A stretch of 64,000 nt of DNA from Hyperoodon ampullatus (Eukaryota > Chordata > Mammalia > Artiodactyla > Ziphiidae). Below the pieces are notes generated by a model. That model was not told the DNA's origin, did no database searches, and saw only the letters and a program-made list of their open reading frames with translations. The stretch spans positions 77,775,983 through 77,839,982 of the forward strand of contig OX457071.1 in NCBI GenBank assembly GCA_949752795.1. The letters are read 5' to 3'. Made by a program: the position numbers and the translations under genes. This document shows positions 11,826 to 25,499 of the stretch, in pieces; the first letter of the stretch is position 1; every line of letters starts with the position of its first letter.

Positions 11826-11976
11826 TTTGTGATTTTGCATATTTTGTCTTGTGACTGTTCATGCAAGCAGTTGAACAATAAGGCTCCATATACCCATTAG
11901 GACCTATACACTGAGTCATATCAAAAAACCTGCACTGTGTTCGGCAGCCAGTACAAGTGGTCAGTTTTCCATATTT
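11826..11976 (-). CDS. ZMYM2: ZMYM2 coding exon 6 (residues 529-578, fifth finger)
   Basis: The acceptor is AATTTTAG|AAATATGG and the donor CACAAA|GTAAGT, leaving one base. It encodes KYGKLTTCTGCRTQCRFFDM, then a segment with MEPYCSTACMNSHKTKYAKSQ, which is one complete MYM finger. A second donor-like site, CAG|GTATTT, lies 11 nt downstream; its use would shift the frame. The chosen donor is fixed by the next exon, whose first two bases complete the Ser codon of SLGIICHFC. Confidence 0.96.
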
Positions 11977-14929
11977 CTAAAATTTGAAACATAAAAAGAA
12001 AATTAAAAATTTAACTAGAACAAAATACTGTACTCTTCATTATACTTTTTCTCTCTGCAAAACAATTCTGTTCATCTCTAATCAGGCTTAGTGGGTCAGA
12101 AGTCTTCATCTGATGCAAAGAGTTAACTGCAATGCAGCTATATTAGGGTCAAACAAAACTATGATCTAAGCTGTCTCCTTCAAAAATAGTGGTTTTCCCT
12201 ATTAATAGAATCCTTACATATAAGTAAGTAGAAACTGAAGAGGTAAGAAAGGCACAGTGTTTTCTGTTCACAATGATGACACACCTCCTTGTCATGCAAC
12301 AGAAGAAATTAAATGAACCTACAAAATATTAAGTCCTAATAATCAAACAACTACCCTCCTTCAGAGCTGAGCTGCTATTGTCCCAAGGACTCTGACACTT
12401 CTCTTAAAACTGATTTAACACCTTTCTACTACATTTAAAACCTCGTTCAACCAAAATAAAATATAAAAACTTTAACATTTTTTTAGTTTAAAAAAACTTC
12501 ATTCAAAATGATTTTTGGTTATTAAAGTTAATAATTAGTCAATAGGTAATAATAAAGTCATTCGTGTCAAAGGTGAATATTGCCAACCCTGATGTAATTC
12601 AGAGAATGAGGTAAGACCAAAGGAGGAAAGGCCAAAGGAGGTGCAGCTTGGAAATTACTAGACAAAAGCAGTATCACTGAAATATGGACAGTCTTACAAA
12701 ACTACAATTCAGAGGAACTGGTGTGTTTGCATTTAAAAATTTACTTGATAGTCACAATTAGAAATCAAACAAAAGTAAAAGCAAGCCTTTAAAAGTGCAA
12801 CTTGTATTTGACTTCTTTTCTGAACTGTAACAGAACTGTCATAATCAGTTAAATCAAATATCACATGTCACGATGCAAAGTAATCGTACAGTCAGTCCTC
12901 CGCATTCGTAGACGCAAGGTCATTTTATAGAAGGGACTTGGGCATCCGTCTTTCCACATGATGTTTAGATTACTTCACGCATCTTCGCACCCAACACCAC
13001 CTAGTACAATACGATGACATAAGAAGTGCTCAACGTTCCATGGATGGATGAATAATGGATGTCAGGGAAGAAGACAATCAGGCCAAAAATAACAAAAAAA
13101 ATGAGTAAACTGCATGGATAAATTTCACACATGCCACAGGATTTGAGAAAATAAAATAAGAAACTGAAGGTAAAAACATTAGCCAAAAACAACTTAACAT
13201 CAACACCAAAAAAGGAAAAAAGGAAAAACCTTCTCAGCATACAATTAATATAAAAGTCATGAGAAAACACAGCTATTTCCATGCCAGGAATGCATGTTCT
13301 ATTCCTAGTGGTTCCTTATTTACTTAAACATCACCCAAAGGATGCCGTAAGTTTTACTTTTCAAAGTGGAAACCAACTCATTCTTCAAGCTCTGATACGC
13401 TCAAAAAAAAAGAAAAGAGAAGAAAAACCAAAAAGAAAAACTTATCAATAGCAAAAGGATACTAACACGGAAAAAATAAGAATAACTGCAAACCTATTCA
13501 GTCTGATTCTGACTCTCCCAATGTTCGGGACAGCAGAGGAGAAGGCTGTTGTTCTGTTTGGAAGGACAACACGTTTTCCTGGGGCCTAATATAATAATTT
13601 AAATTTTATTTATATAGGAAGAAGTATCAAGGAAAACACATCAATAAAACAAAGAAAAATAAAAGAATGTTTAGAACCTGGCACCACAGTACAAATGAGG
13701 AACACTAAAAATATCAGGACACCTGCCATTGTATCACAGAGTTACAGAGAGAAAAATAAAGCAGCTCCCAGCAGGTGGATGTGAGACCTCCACAGAGCAG
13801 CATCTATGAAGAATTCTTTTACAGCTATAAATGAGGTCCAATCATCCATTCTAATCTTGCAATAGATTTTTTAACTTATTAGAAATATCCTTCAAGCCGA
13901 CAATGATTTTACTGCCACAATGGTTAAGTAATTAGTAAGTTTTAAGACGTACCCAAAAAAAGTAGACCAGCTGACCTGGGTCAAGTAAGCAAGAAGCTAA
14001 GCAACTGGTCCCCACTGAGAAATAGTTTTGTGTGAAACTGAGAAAAACAGAATCATTAACACTGAAAACTCTTTAACAGCCACTTTCACAGTTGCCACTA
14101 CTTCAACAACAAAAAGGCCCATCCAACGGGAGAGTATTAGCAAAAAAGATATATGCTGTCATGCCACGTTTTCTGTTTCCTATGTAAACAACATAATCAT
14201 ATTTAAATTTCATGCACCCTACAAATATGCATTGAGTGATTTAAGGAACAAAACTAAGTGGAACAAATTCACAATTATTATATTCCCCATTCAGGCATGG
14301 GGGGGGGGAAATAAATTATAAATTCAGTAAAAGAAGGAGTATGAGGTAGATGTGATAGAAACAACACTGGTGAGGTAAAACGAAAAAATAACGGGGAGTT
14401 TGCGGCAAATGGGCTCGTTTTCAGTCTAGTCATTGAAAAAAGGTGCCTTACATTTTCATGTTAACCAGCTCCACATGAACATCAAAATTAACCATCACAT
14501 GATTCTAAAACTTCTCCCTAATTTTTCCTTTTAAATGTAAGTAAAATATCTCATTTACTACATTTTTAACCAAGCAAGTGGACGGCAAGGGTAGGTGCTC
14601 AAGAGATAAAGCCTTGATGGACTTGTTACTGCAGATCTAATCTAGGAAATGGGCACAAGTGTGGCTGCACAGAACTGACTTCCTGGCCACATCCAGATAC
14701 AACTGAAAAGTAACTTAGGTCCACGACATCACATGGAAAAGTTATTATCTTTATATTCATTAACATCTAACTGAAGTGTAGCTTTCTTTTCATTCTGATT
14801 AGAGGTAATAAACCACATTAGTTTTAGCAAAACCTGCTAAAACAAAAATCCCCAACTTTTTATCTTATACTGGCAGGTGGCTCAATATATATCATTGATG
14901 TCCAACATTACTTCAAAAAACATTATAGT

Positions 14930-15133
14930 GGGCTTCCCTGGTGGCGCAGTGGTTGAGGGTCCGCCTGCCGATGCAGGGGACACGGGTTCGTGCCCCGGTC
15001 CGGGAGGATCCCACATGCCGCGGAGCGGCTGGGCCCGTGAGCCATGGCCGCTGAGCCTGCGCGTCCGGAGCCTGTGCTCCGCAATGGGAGAGGCCACAGC
15101 AGTGAGAGGCCCGCGAACCACCCCCCCAAAAAA
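14930..15133 (+). repeat. CHR-type SINE, young compact subfamily
   Basis: Head plus the compact body (gagccatggccgctgagcc, ctccgcaatgggagaggcc, gtgagaggcccgcg) and a short A tail. The flanks attatagtg / attatagtt suggest the target duplication. Confidence 0.92.
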
Positions 15134-16235
15134 TTATAGTTAATAACCACTATACCTTATTACTTAATGCATTAATACAGTGTATATATATCACATTACA
15201 AAAATTTTTTAATATTTTGATAACTATATTTGGAATAATTGGTTCTAGTTGTAATCATAGATATTTTATTTTATGCATTTAACAGCATGCTGAGAAACCA
15301 TCTAACCATGTTACCAAGGGAGTCCAAAGCATAAAAATAGTGAAGAATCCTGTGGAGAGGGGGATAGTGATAAAACTTCAACAATGACATGCTATTATAC
15401 TAATTTTTATACTAAGTGAAGATTAAGAGATAAATTCAAGTAAACCTTATACTTCTTTTATTCACTCAAGTTGACTCTCAGTCAACTGTATAACTCATTA
15501 TATAGAAATTTTATACAGAAAGGACAGATAGGAAAATAGTAGGCAAAGATGTTAAAAGAGCTACTATGATAAATACGCTGATATACTCAAGAAACCCATG
15601 GAGGAAAACTATGAACACAGTGAGGCCAGGAATAGAGGACATAAAAGACCCAGATGGAACCTCTAGAGATAACCAGTAAAGTCCAAGACAAAAAATACAC
15701 CACATGGAGCCAACAGTTGATTAGAAAAGATTAGTAAAACTAAAGACACATTACAAGGTCTCTAAAATGAAGCCAGAAGGAAAACAAGACTTTAAAAACC
15801 TCAATAAATAATAGAGCCACCGTGACCATGGGACAGGAGCAGGAAATCTAATACACCTGGAATTAGGGTCTCAGAAGAACAGAGGGAGAAACTGAAAAAA
15901 ACTTGTTTTTAAATAATGGCTTATGATCCTGGATTGGATGCTATACAATTATTTTTCCTCAATTTGCTCTAACAGACATTAATGAACAAAATTTGAATAA
16001 GGTCTATAGGTTAATCAGTGGTATTCTATCAATATAAAATTCCTTATTTTGATCACTGTACTACAATTATAATTATTCTTAATTGTATACATTTATTATT
16101 CAAGTCCTAATTTATTCATGTGGCTTAATGGGAATATAGATTTGGAAACATTTTTTGAAAGAAAGGATTTTTCCCCCTCCTCTTTCAGGTAGGCACAAGA
16201 GAAGGACTCTTATATCCTATATTTAAATGCCACTG

Positions 16236-16598
16236 GGGGCTTCCTTAGTGGCACAGTGGTTAAGAATCGCCTGCCAATGTAGGGGACATGGGTTCGAGCC
16301 CTGGTCCAGGAAGATCCCACATGCTGCGGAGCAACTAAGCCTGTGCGTCACAACTACCGAGCCTGCGCTCTATAGAGCCCACGAGCCACAACTACCGAGC
16401 CCGTGTGCCACAACTACCGAAGCCCGCACACCCTAGAGCCCACACTCTGCAGAGAAGAGAAGCCACCACAATGAGAAGCCCGCGCACCACAACAAAGAGT
16501 AGCCCCACTTCACCACAACTAGAGAAAGCCCGTGCGTAGCAACAAAGACCCAACACAGCCAGAAGTAAATAAATAAACAAATAAATTTTTTTTTTTTT
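16236..16598 (+). repeat. CHR-type SINE, long form
   Basis: Head, long body and (AAAT)n/T-rich tail. Flanked by aaatgccactg upstream and aaatgcccactg downstream. Confidence 0.93.
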
Positions 16599-16895
16599 AA
16601 ATGCCCACTGAGGTCAAGGACTGTGCATTAAAAATCTATATCTTAAAATAATTTTTTAATAACATAAATACCTAAAAGCAAATGAGTGCATCACAAGAAA
16701 ACACATGTAAAATCTAGTGAAATGAGAAAGTTTGTCGGTCTTGAGATAAAGTAAGAAAATAATCATCATCTGACATATTTTAAGTTCATAAATGTTAATA
16801 CACTTCAAAACGTACACGATTTTTCAGACACACAATAAAGGCAGTAGCAGAGCATGTCATGCCGAGGCCTTAACCCCAGCCACACTCCTGCTTAC

Positions 16896-16967
16896 CTCAG
16901 GCTGCATTAAGAAAGAGTCCTGCATGTGATCGCGAACCTCCTTCAGAAAGCTTGGATGGCTACCTAC
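16896..16967 (-). CDS. ZMYM2: ZMYM2 coding exon 5 (72 nt, residues 505-528)
   Basis: A small exon found by translating between a TTTTTTTAG|GTAGGTAGC acceptor and a CCTGAG|GTAAGC donor on the minus strand. It encodes VGSHPSFLKEVRDHMQDSFL followed by MQPE, which is the linker between the fourth and fifth MYM fingers of ZMYM2. It has no cysteines. The exon is phase 0 at both ends, so inclusion or skipping would not shift the frame. It sits after the longest intron between coding exons (about 12.5 kb). Confidence 0.95.
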
Positions 16968-17344
16968 CTAAAAAAAGATTTTAAAAGGCTTTATAAAAAG
17001 ATATAAAGAAAGGCTGCTAGATCGAAAGGTCAACAAGCAATCTGTAAAAGTTGATTCTTAATTACCTGTTTTGTGACTTACAACCTCGTTCCAACTTTTA
17101 AAAATGCCTATCTGTCTTACAGTGCCACTGACCAGCTTACAGAATAATTATTATATATCATAACTTTATAATTATCCTGTAAAAAAATAATAGTAACTAG
17201 ATAAAAAAGAATTAAAAACAGACCCTTAGATTTGACTCACCTCTAAGTAGACCTTGCAAAAAAAATCACATATTTCTCTTAGATGACAATGTATTCTAAA
17301 TGTATTTAGTAAAATCTATTAATAATACATAAAACGGTATCTCA

Positions 17345-17490
17345 GCAGTTCCCTGGCAGTCCAGTGGTTAGGACTCGGTGCTTTCACTGACGTGGCCCTG
17401 AGTTCAATCCCCGATCAGGGAACTAGGATCCCACAAGCCTTGCAGTGTGGCCAAAACAAACAAACAAACAAAACAAACAAACAAAAACAA
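17345..17490 (+). repeat. Short CHR-related SINE
   Basis: Head 'agttccctggcagtccag', B box gttcaatcc, 'cagggaactaggatcccac', ending in a (CAAA)n tail. Confidence 0.88.
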
Positions 17491-17649
17491 AAGAAAACTG
17501 ATTTGGAAATTACACAGTTACAGTTTTCATCATCTGCAAACGGGTTGTTTTGGAAACTCTTTTTAAAGCACATATAACAGCTTCCAGCACATAGAAATTT
17601 ATATCCTTACTCTTTGCAGAAAGCATCCTGCTTTCCTTACAAGTCAAAA

Positions 17650-18840
17650 TACTATGCAAGAAAATGGAAAATAGTCTCCTAGAGTAACGGAAATAAAAAC
17701 AAAAATAAACAAATGGGATTGAATTAAACTTAAAAGCTTTTGCACAGCAAAGGAAACCATAAACAACACAAAAAGACAACCTACAGAATGGGAGAAAATA
17801 TTTGGAAATGATGCAACTGACAAAGGATTAATCTCCAAAATATACAAACAGCTCATGCAGATAAATATGAAAAAAAAAAGTCAAAAATGGGCAGAAGACC
17901 TAAACAGATATTTCTCCACAGAAGACATATAGATGGCTAAGAGGCACATGAAAAGATGCTCAACATCATTAGAGAAATGCAAATCAAAACTACAATGAGG
18001 TGTCACCTCTGGCCAGTGAGCATGGCCATCACCAAGAAACCTACAAACGGTAAATGCTAGAGAGGGTGTGGAGAAAGGGAACCTTTCTACACTGTGGGTG
18101 GGAATGTATTTGGTGCAGCCATTATGGAGAACAGTATGGAGGTTCCTTAAAAAACTAAAAATAGAGCTACCATATGATCCAGCGATTCCACTCCTGGGCA
18201 TCTATCTGGAGGAAACCATAATTTGAAAAGATACATGCACCCCATTGTTCACTGATGCACTATTTACAATAGCCAAGACATGGAAGTAACCTGAATGTCC
18301 ACTGACAGAGGAATGGATAAAGAAGATGCGGTATATATACAATGGAATATTACTCAGCCATAAAAAAGAATGGAATAATGCCATTTGCAGCAACAATGGA
18401 TGGACCTAGATAGAGATTATCATACTACGTGAAGTAAGTCAGACAGAAAGACAAATATCATATGATATCCCTTATATGTGGAATCTAAAGAAAACAAAAT
18501 GATACAAATGAACTTATTTACAAAACAGAAGTAGACTCACAGACATAGAACAAACTCATGGTTACCAAAGGGGAAAACGGGGGGAGGGAGACAGGGATAA
18601 ATTAGAAGATTGAGGTTAAAATGTGCACACACCACTATACGTAAAGTAGGCAACCAGCAAAGACCCACTGTACAGCACAGGGAACTACACTCAGCAGCTT
18701 GTAATACTCTACAATGGAAGAGAATATAAGGAAAGAATATATAGATTTATGTGTACAGATAACCAAGTTACTTTGCTGTACACGTGAAACTAACACACTG
18801 TAAATCAACTATATTTCAATAAAAATTAAAAATTTTTTTA
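17650..18840 (+). mobile_element. L1 3' end (ORF2 C-terminus and 3' UTR)
   Basis: Plus-strand sequence of the L1 ORF2 end (segments for 'gcagaagacctaaacagat' and 'atggaatattactcagccat'), then the artiodactyl-type L1 3' UTR (gtacagcacagggaactaca) and an A-rich end. Stops interrupt the frame, so it is dead. 5'-truncated. Confidence 0.9.
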
Positions 18841-19429
18841 AATAAAGAAATTTTTTTAAGAAAATGGAAAATACTGAAAGCCAAGTGTTGAGCACTAGAC
18901 CGTCCCCACTGCCGGGATCTAGATGATTAATCACCTGTATCTGTACACTCCAGACACTAACTGGGCTACACAGACAGGGATAAACAACAAGAGCGGCCAA
19001 CTTAGATGTTAGAGACAAAAGGCTGGGGGTGGAGGAATGCGGGAGCAGGGACCAAAAAAAATCACTGTAGTTTTAGTTCCCAGGCTTTAGAAAAAGAAGA
19101 CATTCACTAGAGCATCACTGCAGTGCTCTCCAAACATGTCTGAGTATGTCCCTTTATCAGTAACAACACACACACAGATTCCCTCTTATTTACTTAAAAT
19201 TATGAACAACTAGTATGAGAAATATAAAAACTATGACAACTAAAAAAAAAGATGAAACACTACTTTGAAGTAAGCTTTATTTATTGATATTATGAAGAAT
19301 ACTTTCTCTATCCTCTGGAGGAGAATCATCCTGGTGCCAGTGGGGCTGCAGGGAGTGCAGTAGCAGGCCCTCCTGGAGCCCAGAGGGGAGGGAGCCAGAG
19401 CCACAGAAGGAGACAGTCAAAAGATGCTC

Positions 19430-20260
19430 ATGCTGAAAGCACTGATACCCTAGGATTATGCGCCAAAGAGTTTAAAGCAGCCATGATAAAAATGCTTCAA
19501 CAAGGGAAAAAAACACAACAATTAAAAAATAGAAATTCTCATCAAAAAAACAGAAGGTCCAAATGGAAACTGCAGGACTGAAAACAGGGGCAAAGGTCCT
19601 ATGCAGAAAAATTCCAAGTAACTATATACTCCACCTTAAAGGAGAGTGACTTTCTTCCAAACATTAAACAAGGAACGGAGGCGGGGGGCGGCGGAGGCTT
19701 TCCAGTGGGGAATCCTGACACCACTTGAGCGAGGTGATCTACATCAACGTCAACGGCCATAAGTCATGTTGAGACATGTACCCTTCCTTGTTATGTGATG
19801 AAAACTGCAAAAGTGCAAAAGGCCAACACCTGTGTCATCTCCCTCCTAAAGCCAGAGCCCAGTCTGTCTAGAGATGAAAGCAGAGGGGACTCTTACAATA
19901 CACTTGACTCCTAAAAACTGTCAAGCGCGTCAAAAACAAGAAAAGTCTGAGAAGATGTCACAGCCAAGAGGAGCCTAAGGTGACACAACTGCTGAATATG
20001 ATGTGGCATCCTGGATGGGATCCTGGACCAGGAAATGGACATCATTCAGATCTTCTTAATTTTTACGTACACTATGGACTTTACATACTAATAACATTTC
20101 AATATGAGTCCACTAATTGTAACACATTATCATACCAATTTAAGGTGTCAATACAGAGAGACACGGTGAGGGGAGGGGCTGTACCATGAGGACTCTGTAT
20201 TGTCTGATCAATGTGTCTGCAATACTGAAACTGCTCCGAACAAAATACAGTGTTGGGAAA
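19430..20260 (+). mobile_element. Old L1 (L1M-type) 3' fragment
   Basis: It contains the L1M 3'-end signature 'catcctggatgggatcctgg' and the 'aaagtctgagaagatgtcacag' region. Diverged, no intact frame. The exact 5' limit is uncertain. Confidence 0.65.
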
Positions 20261-21636
20261 ATAAATAAATAACAGCCACCAAAAAACCCTAATGGGCGGG
20301 ACCAAGAGCAGAATGGAAAAGACAGAGGACAGGACCATGGAAGGGGAAAAGAGAAATCATCCAATCCGAATATCAGAAATAACACAGCCTTGGAGGTAAA
20401 AATAAAGGAGAATAGAGCCTCAGGGACCTGCAGGACTGTAACTATAGTAATATAATAACTACATTATTAGAGTCCCGGAGGAAGAGGAAAAAGAGGGCAG
20501 GGCTGAACGAGTACTCAGAAGTCTGAAAACATTGCAAATTAGGCAAAAGACTAATTTCAGGGAGAAGAAGCTGAAAGAACCCTAGAATGGATAAACCACA
20601 AGGATCCCCACAATACACCACAAATTTCTAAAAAAAATTTTAACATCAAACAAAATAAACTTTAAGTCAAAAAACTAATACAAGAAACAAAAGAAAACAA
20701 AACCATACTGGAAAAAGGGTAAATTCATCAAGAAGATATAACAATTATAAACTTTTCCACCAAATATCAGAGACCCAAAATATATTAAGCAAACATTGAC
20801 AGAAGTGAAGGGAAAAACAGGCAATTCTACAGTAACAGCTGTAGAACTCAATACATACACCCATTTCAATAATGGACAGACCAGCCACACGGGATTTTGG
20901 CACTTATGTACAGGATATGAATAACACTACAAGCCACTATGTTCTCCCCAAGTGCACATGAAACATTCTCCAGGAAAGACCATATGTTAGGCTACAAAAA
21001 AGTCCCAATAAATGTATAAAGGTTGAAATCGCAGAGTATCTTTTCCAATCATAACAGAATGAAATAAAAAATGAATAACAAAAACAAAACTAGAAAATTT
21101 ACAAATACAGGGATATAAAAACTACACACTCTTAACCAATGGGTCAAAGAAGAAATCACAAGGGAAATTTTTCAATACTTAACAGATGAGTCAAGGCAAA
21201 ACCAAAATATACCAAAAGTGACAGGATGCAGTGCAAACAGTGCTCAGAGGAAAAATTATAACTGCAAATACCTATTTTTGAAAAGAAGATCTAAATCAAT
21301 AACATAACTTACACCTGACACCTTAAAGAAACAGAAAAAGAGAGAAAGCTAAACCCAAGACAGCAGAAGAAAGGAAATAATAGAGTGCAGAGAAATAAAG
21401 AGCATGAAAATATAATCACTGAGACAAAAAGCTGGCCAATGAAGAGACCAAAAAAAGCCAACAAACCTTTAGTTAGACTAAGAAAAAAGACACAAAGAAC
21501 AAAACAGAGAAACAAAAGTAGGGACAATACTACAAATATTCCCTAAGAAAGGACTGTGAGAAAATGCTATGAACAATTATACACCAACAACTGGATAACC
21601 TAGATGAGACAGAAATCCCTTAAAAAATGCAAACCA

Positions 21637-21885
21637 GGGGCTTCCCTGGTGGCGCAGTGGTTGGGGGTCCGCTTGCCAAATGCAGGTGGCTCGGGTTCGA
21701 GCCCTGGTCCGGGAGGATCCACATGCCACAGAGTGGCTGGGCCCACGCGCCACAGCTACTGAAGCCCATGCGCCTGGAGCCCGTGCTCCGCAGTGGGAGA
21801 GGCCACCGCAGTGAGAAGCCCGCACGCCGCAACGGGGACCCAACGCAGCCAAAGGTAAAAAAATTAATTAAATGAATAAATAAAT
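21637..21885 (+). repeat. CHR-type SINE, intermediate form
   Basis: Head gggcttccctggtggcgcag, B box ggttcgagccc, a body shortened compared with the long form, and an (AAAT)n tail. Confidence 0.91.
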
Positions 21886-22699
21886 ACCTGGAGTGGTTTC
21901 CGTTTAAAAAAAAAAAGCAAAACACCAAAACTGACTCAGGAAGAAACAGAAAATATCAACAGACCTGTAAGAAGTAAAGAGACTGAATCAGTCATCAAAA
22001 GTTTTGCAGCAAAGGAAAGCCAGGATCAAATGACTTCGCTGGGACATTCCGCCAAACATTCAAAGAGGAGCTAACACAGATTCTTCTCAAACTCTCCCCA
22101 GGTCAGAACAGGGTGGACACCTCCCACTCCTATTCCATTAGGCCACCACTGCCCTGAATCCAAAGACAGACAGACAGTACAGACAAATATCTCTTACAAA
22201 TATACATACAAAAATCTAAAGGAAAATATCAGTAAGGCAAATTCAGCAGCAGATTAAAAGTATTACACACCATAACCGAGTGGGGTTTATGCCAGTAATG
22301 CAAATGTAAAATAATCAATGTAATATACCACATGAATAGAATGAAGGTAAAAACCACACGATAATCTCAAATGATGAAGAAAAAGTTTAACAAAATTCAA
22401 CACCCTTTTATGATAAAAGACAATCAACAAACTAGGAATAGAAAACCACCTCAACGTAACAAATGCCATATATGAACAACCCATAGCTAACAGCATACTC
22501 AAAGGAGAAAGACACAAATCTTTCCCTCTAAGGTCAGGAACAAGAAAAGGATGCCTACTTTTGCCACTTCTATTCAACATGATAGTGAAAGTTCTAGCCA
22601 GAACAAGTTAGAAAAAGAAATAAAAGACATCTAAATTGGAAAGGAAGAAGTAAAACTATCACTACTGGAGATGAACTGACTCTATATAAAGAAAACCCA

Positions 22700-23060
22700 G
22701 GGACTTCCCTGGTGGCACAGTGGTTAAGAATCCGCCTGCCAATGCAGTGGGACACGGGGTCGAGCCCTGGTCCGGGAAGAGCCCACATGCTACGGTGCAA
22801 CTAAGCCTGTGTGCCACAACTCCTGAGCCTGCGTCTAGAGTCTGAGAGCCACAACTACGGAGCCCACATGCCATAACTACTGAAGCCTACGCACCTAGAG
22901 CCTGAGCTCTGCAACAAGAGAAGCCACTGCAATGAGAAGCCTGTGCACCACAATGAAGAGTAGCCCCTGCGCGCCGCAACTAGAGAAAGCCTGCACGCAG
23001 CAACGAAGACCCAATGCAGCCAAAAATAAAAATATATAAATTTATAGAAAAAGGAAAAAA
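22700..23060 (+). repeat. CHR-type SINE, long form
   Basis: Complete head and long body with an A-rich tail. Flanked by aagaaaaccca and aagaaaacccca. Confidence 0.92.
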
Positions 23061-23410
23061 AAGAAAACCCCAAGGGATCAACAATAAAGCTACTAGAGCT
23101 AATAAAGACCCAAGTAAATGAGAAAACATCCCATGTTCATACATAGGAAGCTTTGACATTGCAGAAATGTCAGTACTACCCAAAGCGATCTACAGAATCA
23201 ATGCAATCACTTTCAAAATTCTAAAAGCCTTTTCTGCAGAAATGGAAAAGTCATACAAAACTACAATGGGGTTAGAGTATCCAAACAGAAGAACAAAGTT
23301 GGAAGACTCATTTCCTGATTTCAAAACTTCCTACAAAGATGGTTATCAGAAATAAACCTACTCATCTATGGCCAATTAATATTTGACAAGTATCACAAGT
23401 CCAATTAACA

Positions 23411-23577
23411 GGGACTTCCCTGGTGGCCCAGTGGTTAACACTCCAAGCCTCCACTGCAGAGGGTGCGGGTTCGATTCCTGGTCGGGGAACTAAGATCCCA
23501 CACGCCACATGACACAGTCAAAAAGCTAAATAAATAAATGAAAAAGTAAAAAAATTTAAAACAACAACAAAAAAACC
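23411..23577 (+). repeat. Short CHR-related SINE
   Basis: Head gggacttccctggtggccca, B box ggttcgattcc, an A-rich tail; diverged flanks tccaattaaca / tccaataaca. Confidence 0.87.
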
Positions 23578-23881
23578 CACACAAATCCAATAACAGATGG
23601 TGCTGGGACAACTGGATTTCCACACACAAGAGAATGAAGTTGGATGCCTGCCTCACATCATCAACAAAATTAATTCAAAATGGACCAAAGACCTAAATAT
23701 GAGTTAAAACCATAAAACCCTTAGAAGAAAGCATAGGGATAAACCACCTTGACCTTTGATTTGGTAACATATTCTTAGATATGGCGCCAAAAACACAATC
23801 AACAAAAGAAAAGGAGGTAAACTGGCCTTCGTTAAAATTAAAATGTTTTCTGCAAATGACATTATCAAGAAAGTAAAATGA

Positions 23882-24040
23882 GGGACTCCCCTGGTGGTCC
23901 AGTGGTTAAGACTCTGTGCTCCCAATGCAGGGGGCCTGTGTTTGATCCCTGGTCAGGGAACTAGATGTCACATGCCGCAACTAAGGGCCCACATGCCGCA
24001 ACTAAAGACCTGACACAGCCAAATAAACAAACATTTTTAA
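23882..24040 (+). repeat. Short CHR-related SINE
   Basis: Head gggactcccctggtggtcca, then 'cagggaactagatgtcac', 'atgccgcaactaa' and an AAATAAACAAAC tail. Confidence 0.87.
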
Positions 24041-24884
24041 AAAACTATATATGACTTCTATAGATACTCCTCCAAGGAAGACATACAAATGGCCAAAAAG
24101 CACATGAAAACACAGTCAACGTCATTAGGGAAATGCAAGTCAAAACCACAAAGATATACCACTCCACTCCTACTGTGATGTCTATAATAAAAAAAGAATT
24201 TTCTTAATGGATAATAACAAGTGTTGGCAAAGATGGACAGCAAATGGAACCCTCATGTATTGCTGTTAGGAATTTAAACTGATACAGTTGATGTGGAAAA
24301 CAGTTTAACCATTCTTCAAAAAGCTAAACATAGAATTACCCTATGACCCAACAATTCCACTCCACCCACAAGAACTGAAAAACAGACCTCAAACTGATAC
24401 TTATATGCTAATGTTCATTGCAGTATGATTCACAATAGTCAAAAGATGGAAACAACCCAAATGTCCATCATCAAATAAATGAATAAGCAAAATGTATATG
24501 CATACAATGAATATTATTCAGCCATAAAAAACAATGCTACAACATGGCTGAAACTCAAAACATTACATTAAGTGAATAAACCAGACAAAAAGGACAGATA
24601 TTGTGTGACTCCAATTATATGAAATACCTAGAATCACCAAATTCATAGACAGAAAGTAGATCAGAGATCACCAGGGTCAGGGGGGAAGGGGAAGATGAGG
24701 AGTTATTGGCTTCATTGTCACAGAGTTTCTGTTTGGGTCACGAAAAAGTTCTGGAAATAGAGGTAATGACTGCACAAATTATGACTGTAATTAATGTCAC
24801 TCAATTGTATAGTTAAAAATGTTTAAAATTAGGAATATTATATTATATACACTTACCACAGTTTTTTTTTTTAACATGAGTAGT

Positions 24885-25460
24885 TTTCATCCTTTTTAAT
24901 GCTTTGGAATGGTTTAAATAACATTAAGGTTACCTAGTTCAAATCTGATGGAATTTCCCTGTGAAACCATCTGAGCCTATTTCATTTTGTGGGGTAGTTC
25001 TTTGATAACTATCTCTATTTCTTCTATGGAAATTTCTCTGCCTTATTCTATCTGCTCTGGAGTCAATTTAGGGAAATTATATTTTGATAGAAAATGACTC
25101 ACTTGATCTAGGTTTTCAACATTTCTATATAGGGTTGTACAAAGTAGTCCCTTGTTGATTTTCTTCAATTTTCTCTGTTTTGATGGCTAAGTCCAACTTG
25201 TCATTTCTTATCTTTGTGAATCTGTGCATTTTTAAACCTCTGTTCCTGATTGACAATCGGTTTGTCTAGTTTTGCAAAGACTTGATTTCCTACAGAAGCA
25301 ACACTTTGAATTATTTTAGTACTATTTTTATATCCTAATTCATTAATTTCTACTTTTATCTTTTTTCCTGTCTTTTGCTTTAATTTATTTTCTTTTTACA
25401 ACTTTGAGTTTAATAGTTAATTCATTTATGTTCATTTTTACTCATTTAAGTATATAAGGG
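24885..25460 (-). mobile_element. L1 ORF2 fragment, minus strand
   Basis: AT-rich sequence that reads as the reverse complement of L1 ORF2 (for example tttgtctagttttgcaaag). Diverged and without a frame. Confidence 0.55.
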
Positions 25461-25499
25461 TATGAATATTCCTCTGAGCATTTTTATAAAGCAAATATA

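Larger units (their letters stand above)
11977..16895 (-). other. ZMYM2: ZMYM2 intron between coding exons 5 and 6
   Basis: A 4.9 kb AT-rich intron with CHR SINEs at 14930-15133 and 16236-16598. The part near 12895-12955 (cctccgcattcgtag, gacttgggcatccgt) looks like a decayed Tigger-type DNA element end. No other genes are seen; the frame at 13001-13282 is a low-complexity Phe-rich frame. Confidence 0.83.
20590..24870 (+). mobile_element. Old L1 ORF2 region, split by four SINEs
   Basis: Successive L1 ORF2 pieces in order, from 'ggaaagaccatatgttaggc' through 'aatgccatatatgaacaac' to 'caaatgtccatcatc', interrupted by CHR SINEs at 21637, 22700, 23411 and 23882. Frames are broken throughout. Confidence 0.78.

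Noticed and set aside
14877..15150. Many 60-130-residue frames with CPGLGGSHMPRS or SAACGILPDRGTN motifs (here and at about 15 other places)
   Set aside because: These are the CHR SINE body translated; the same peptides recur wherever the SINE occurs.
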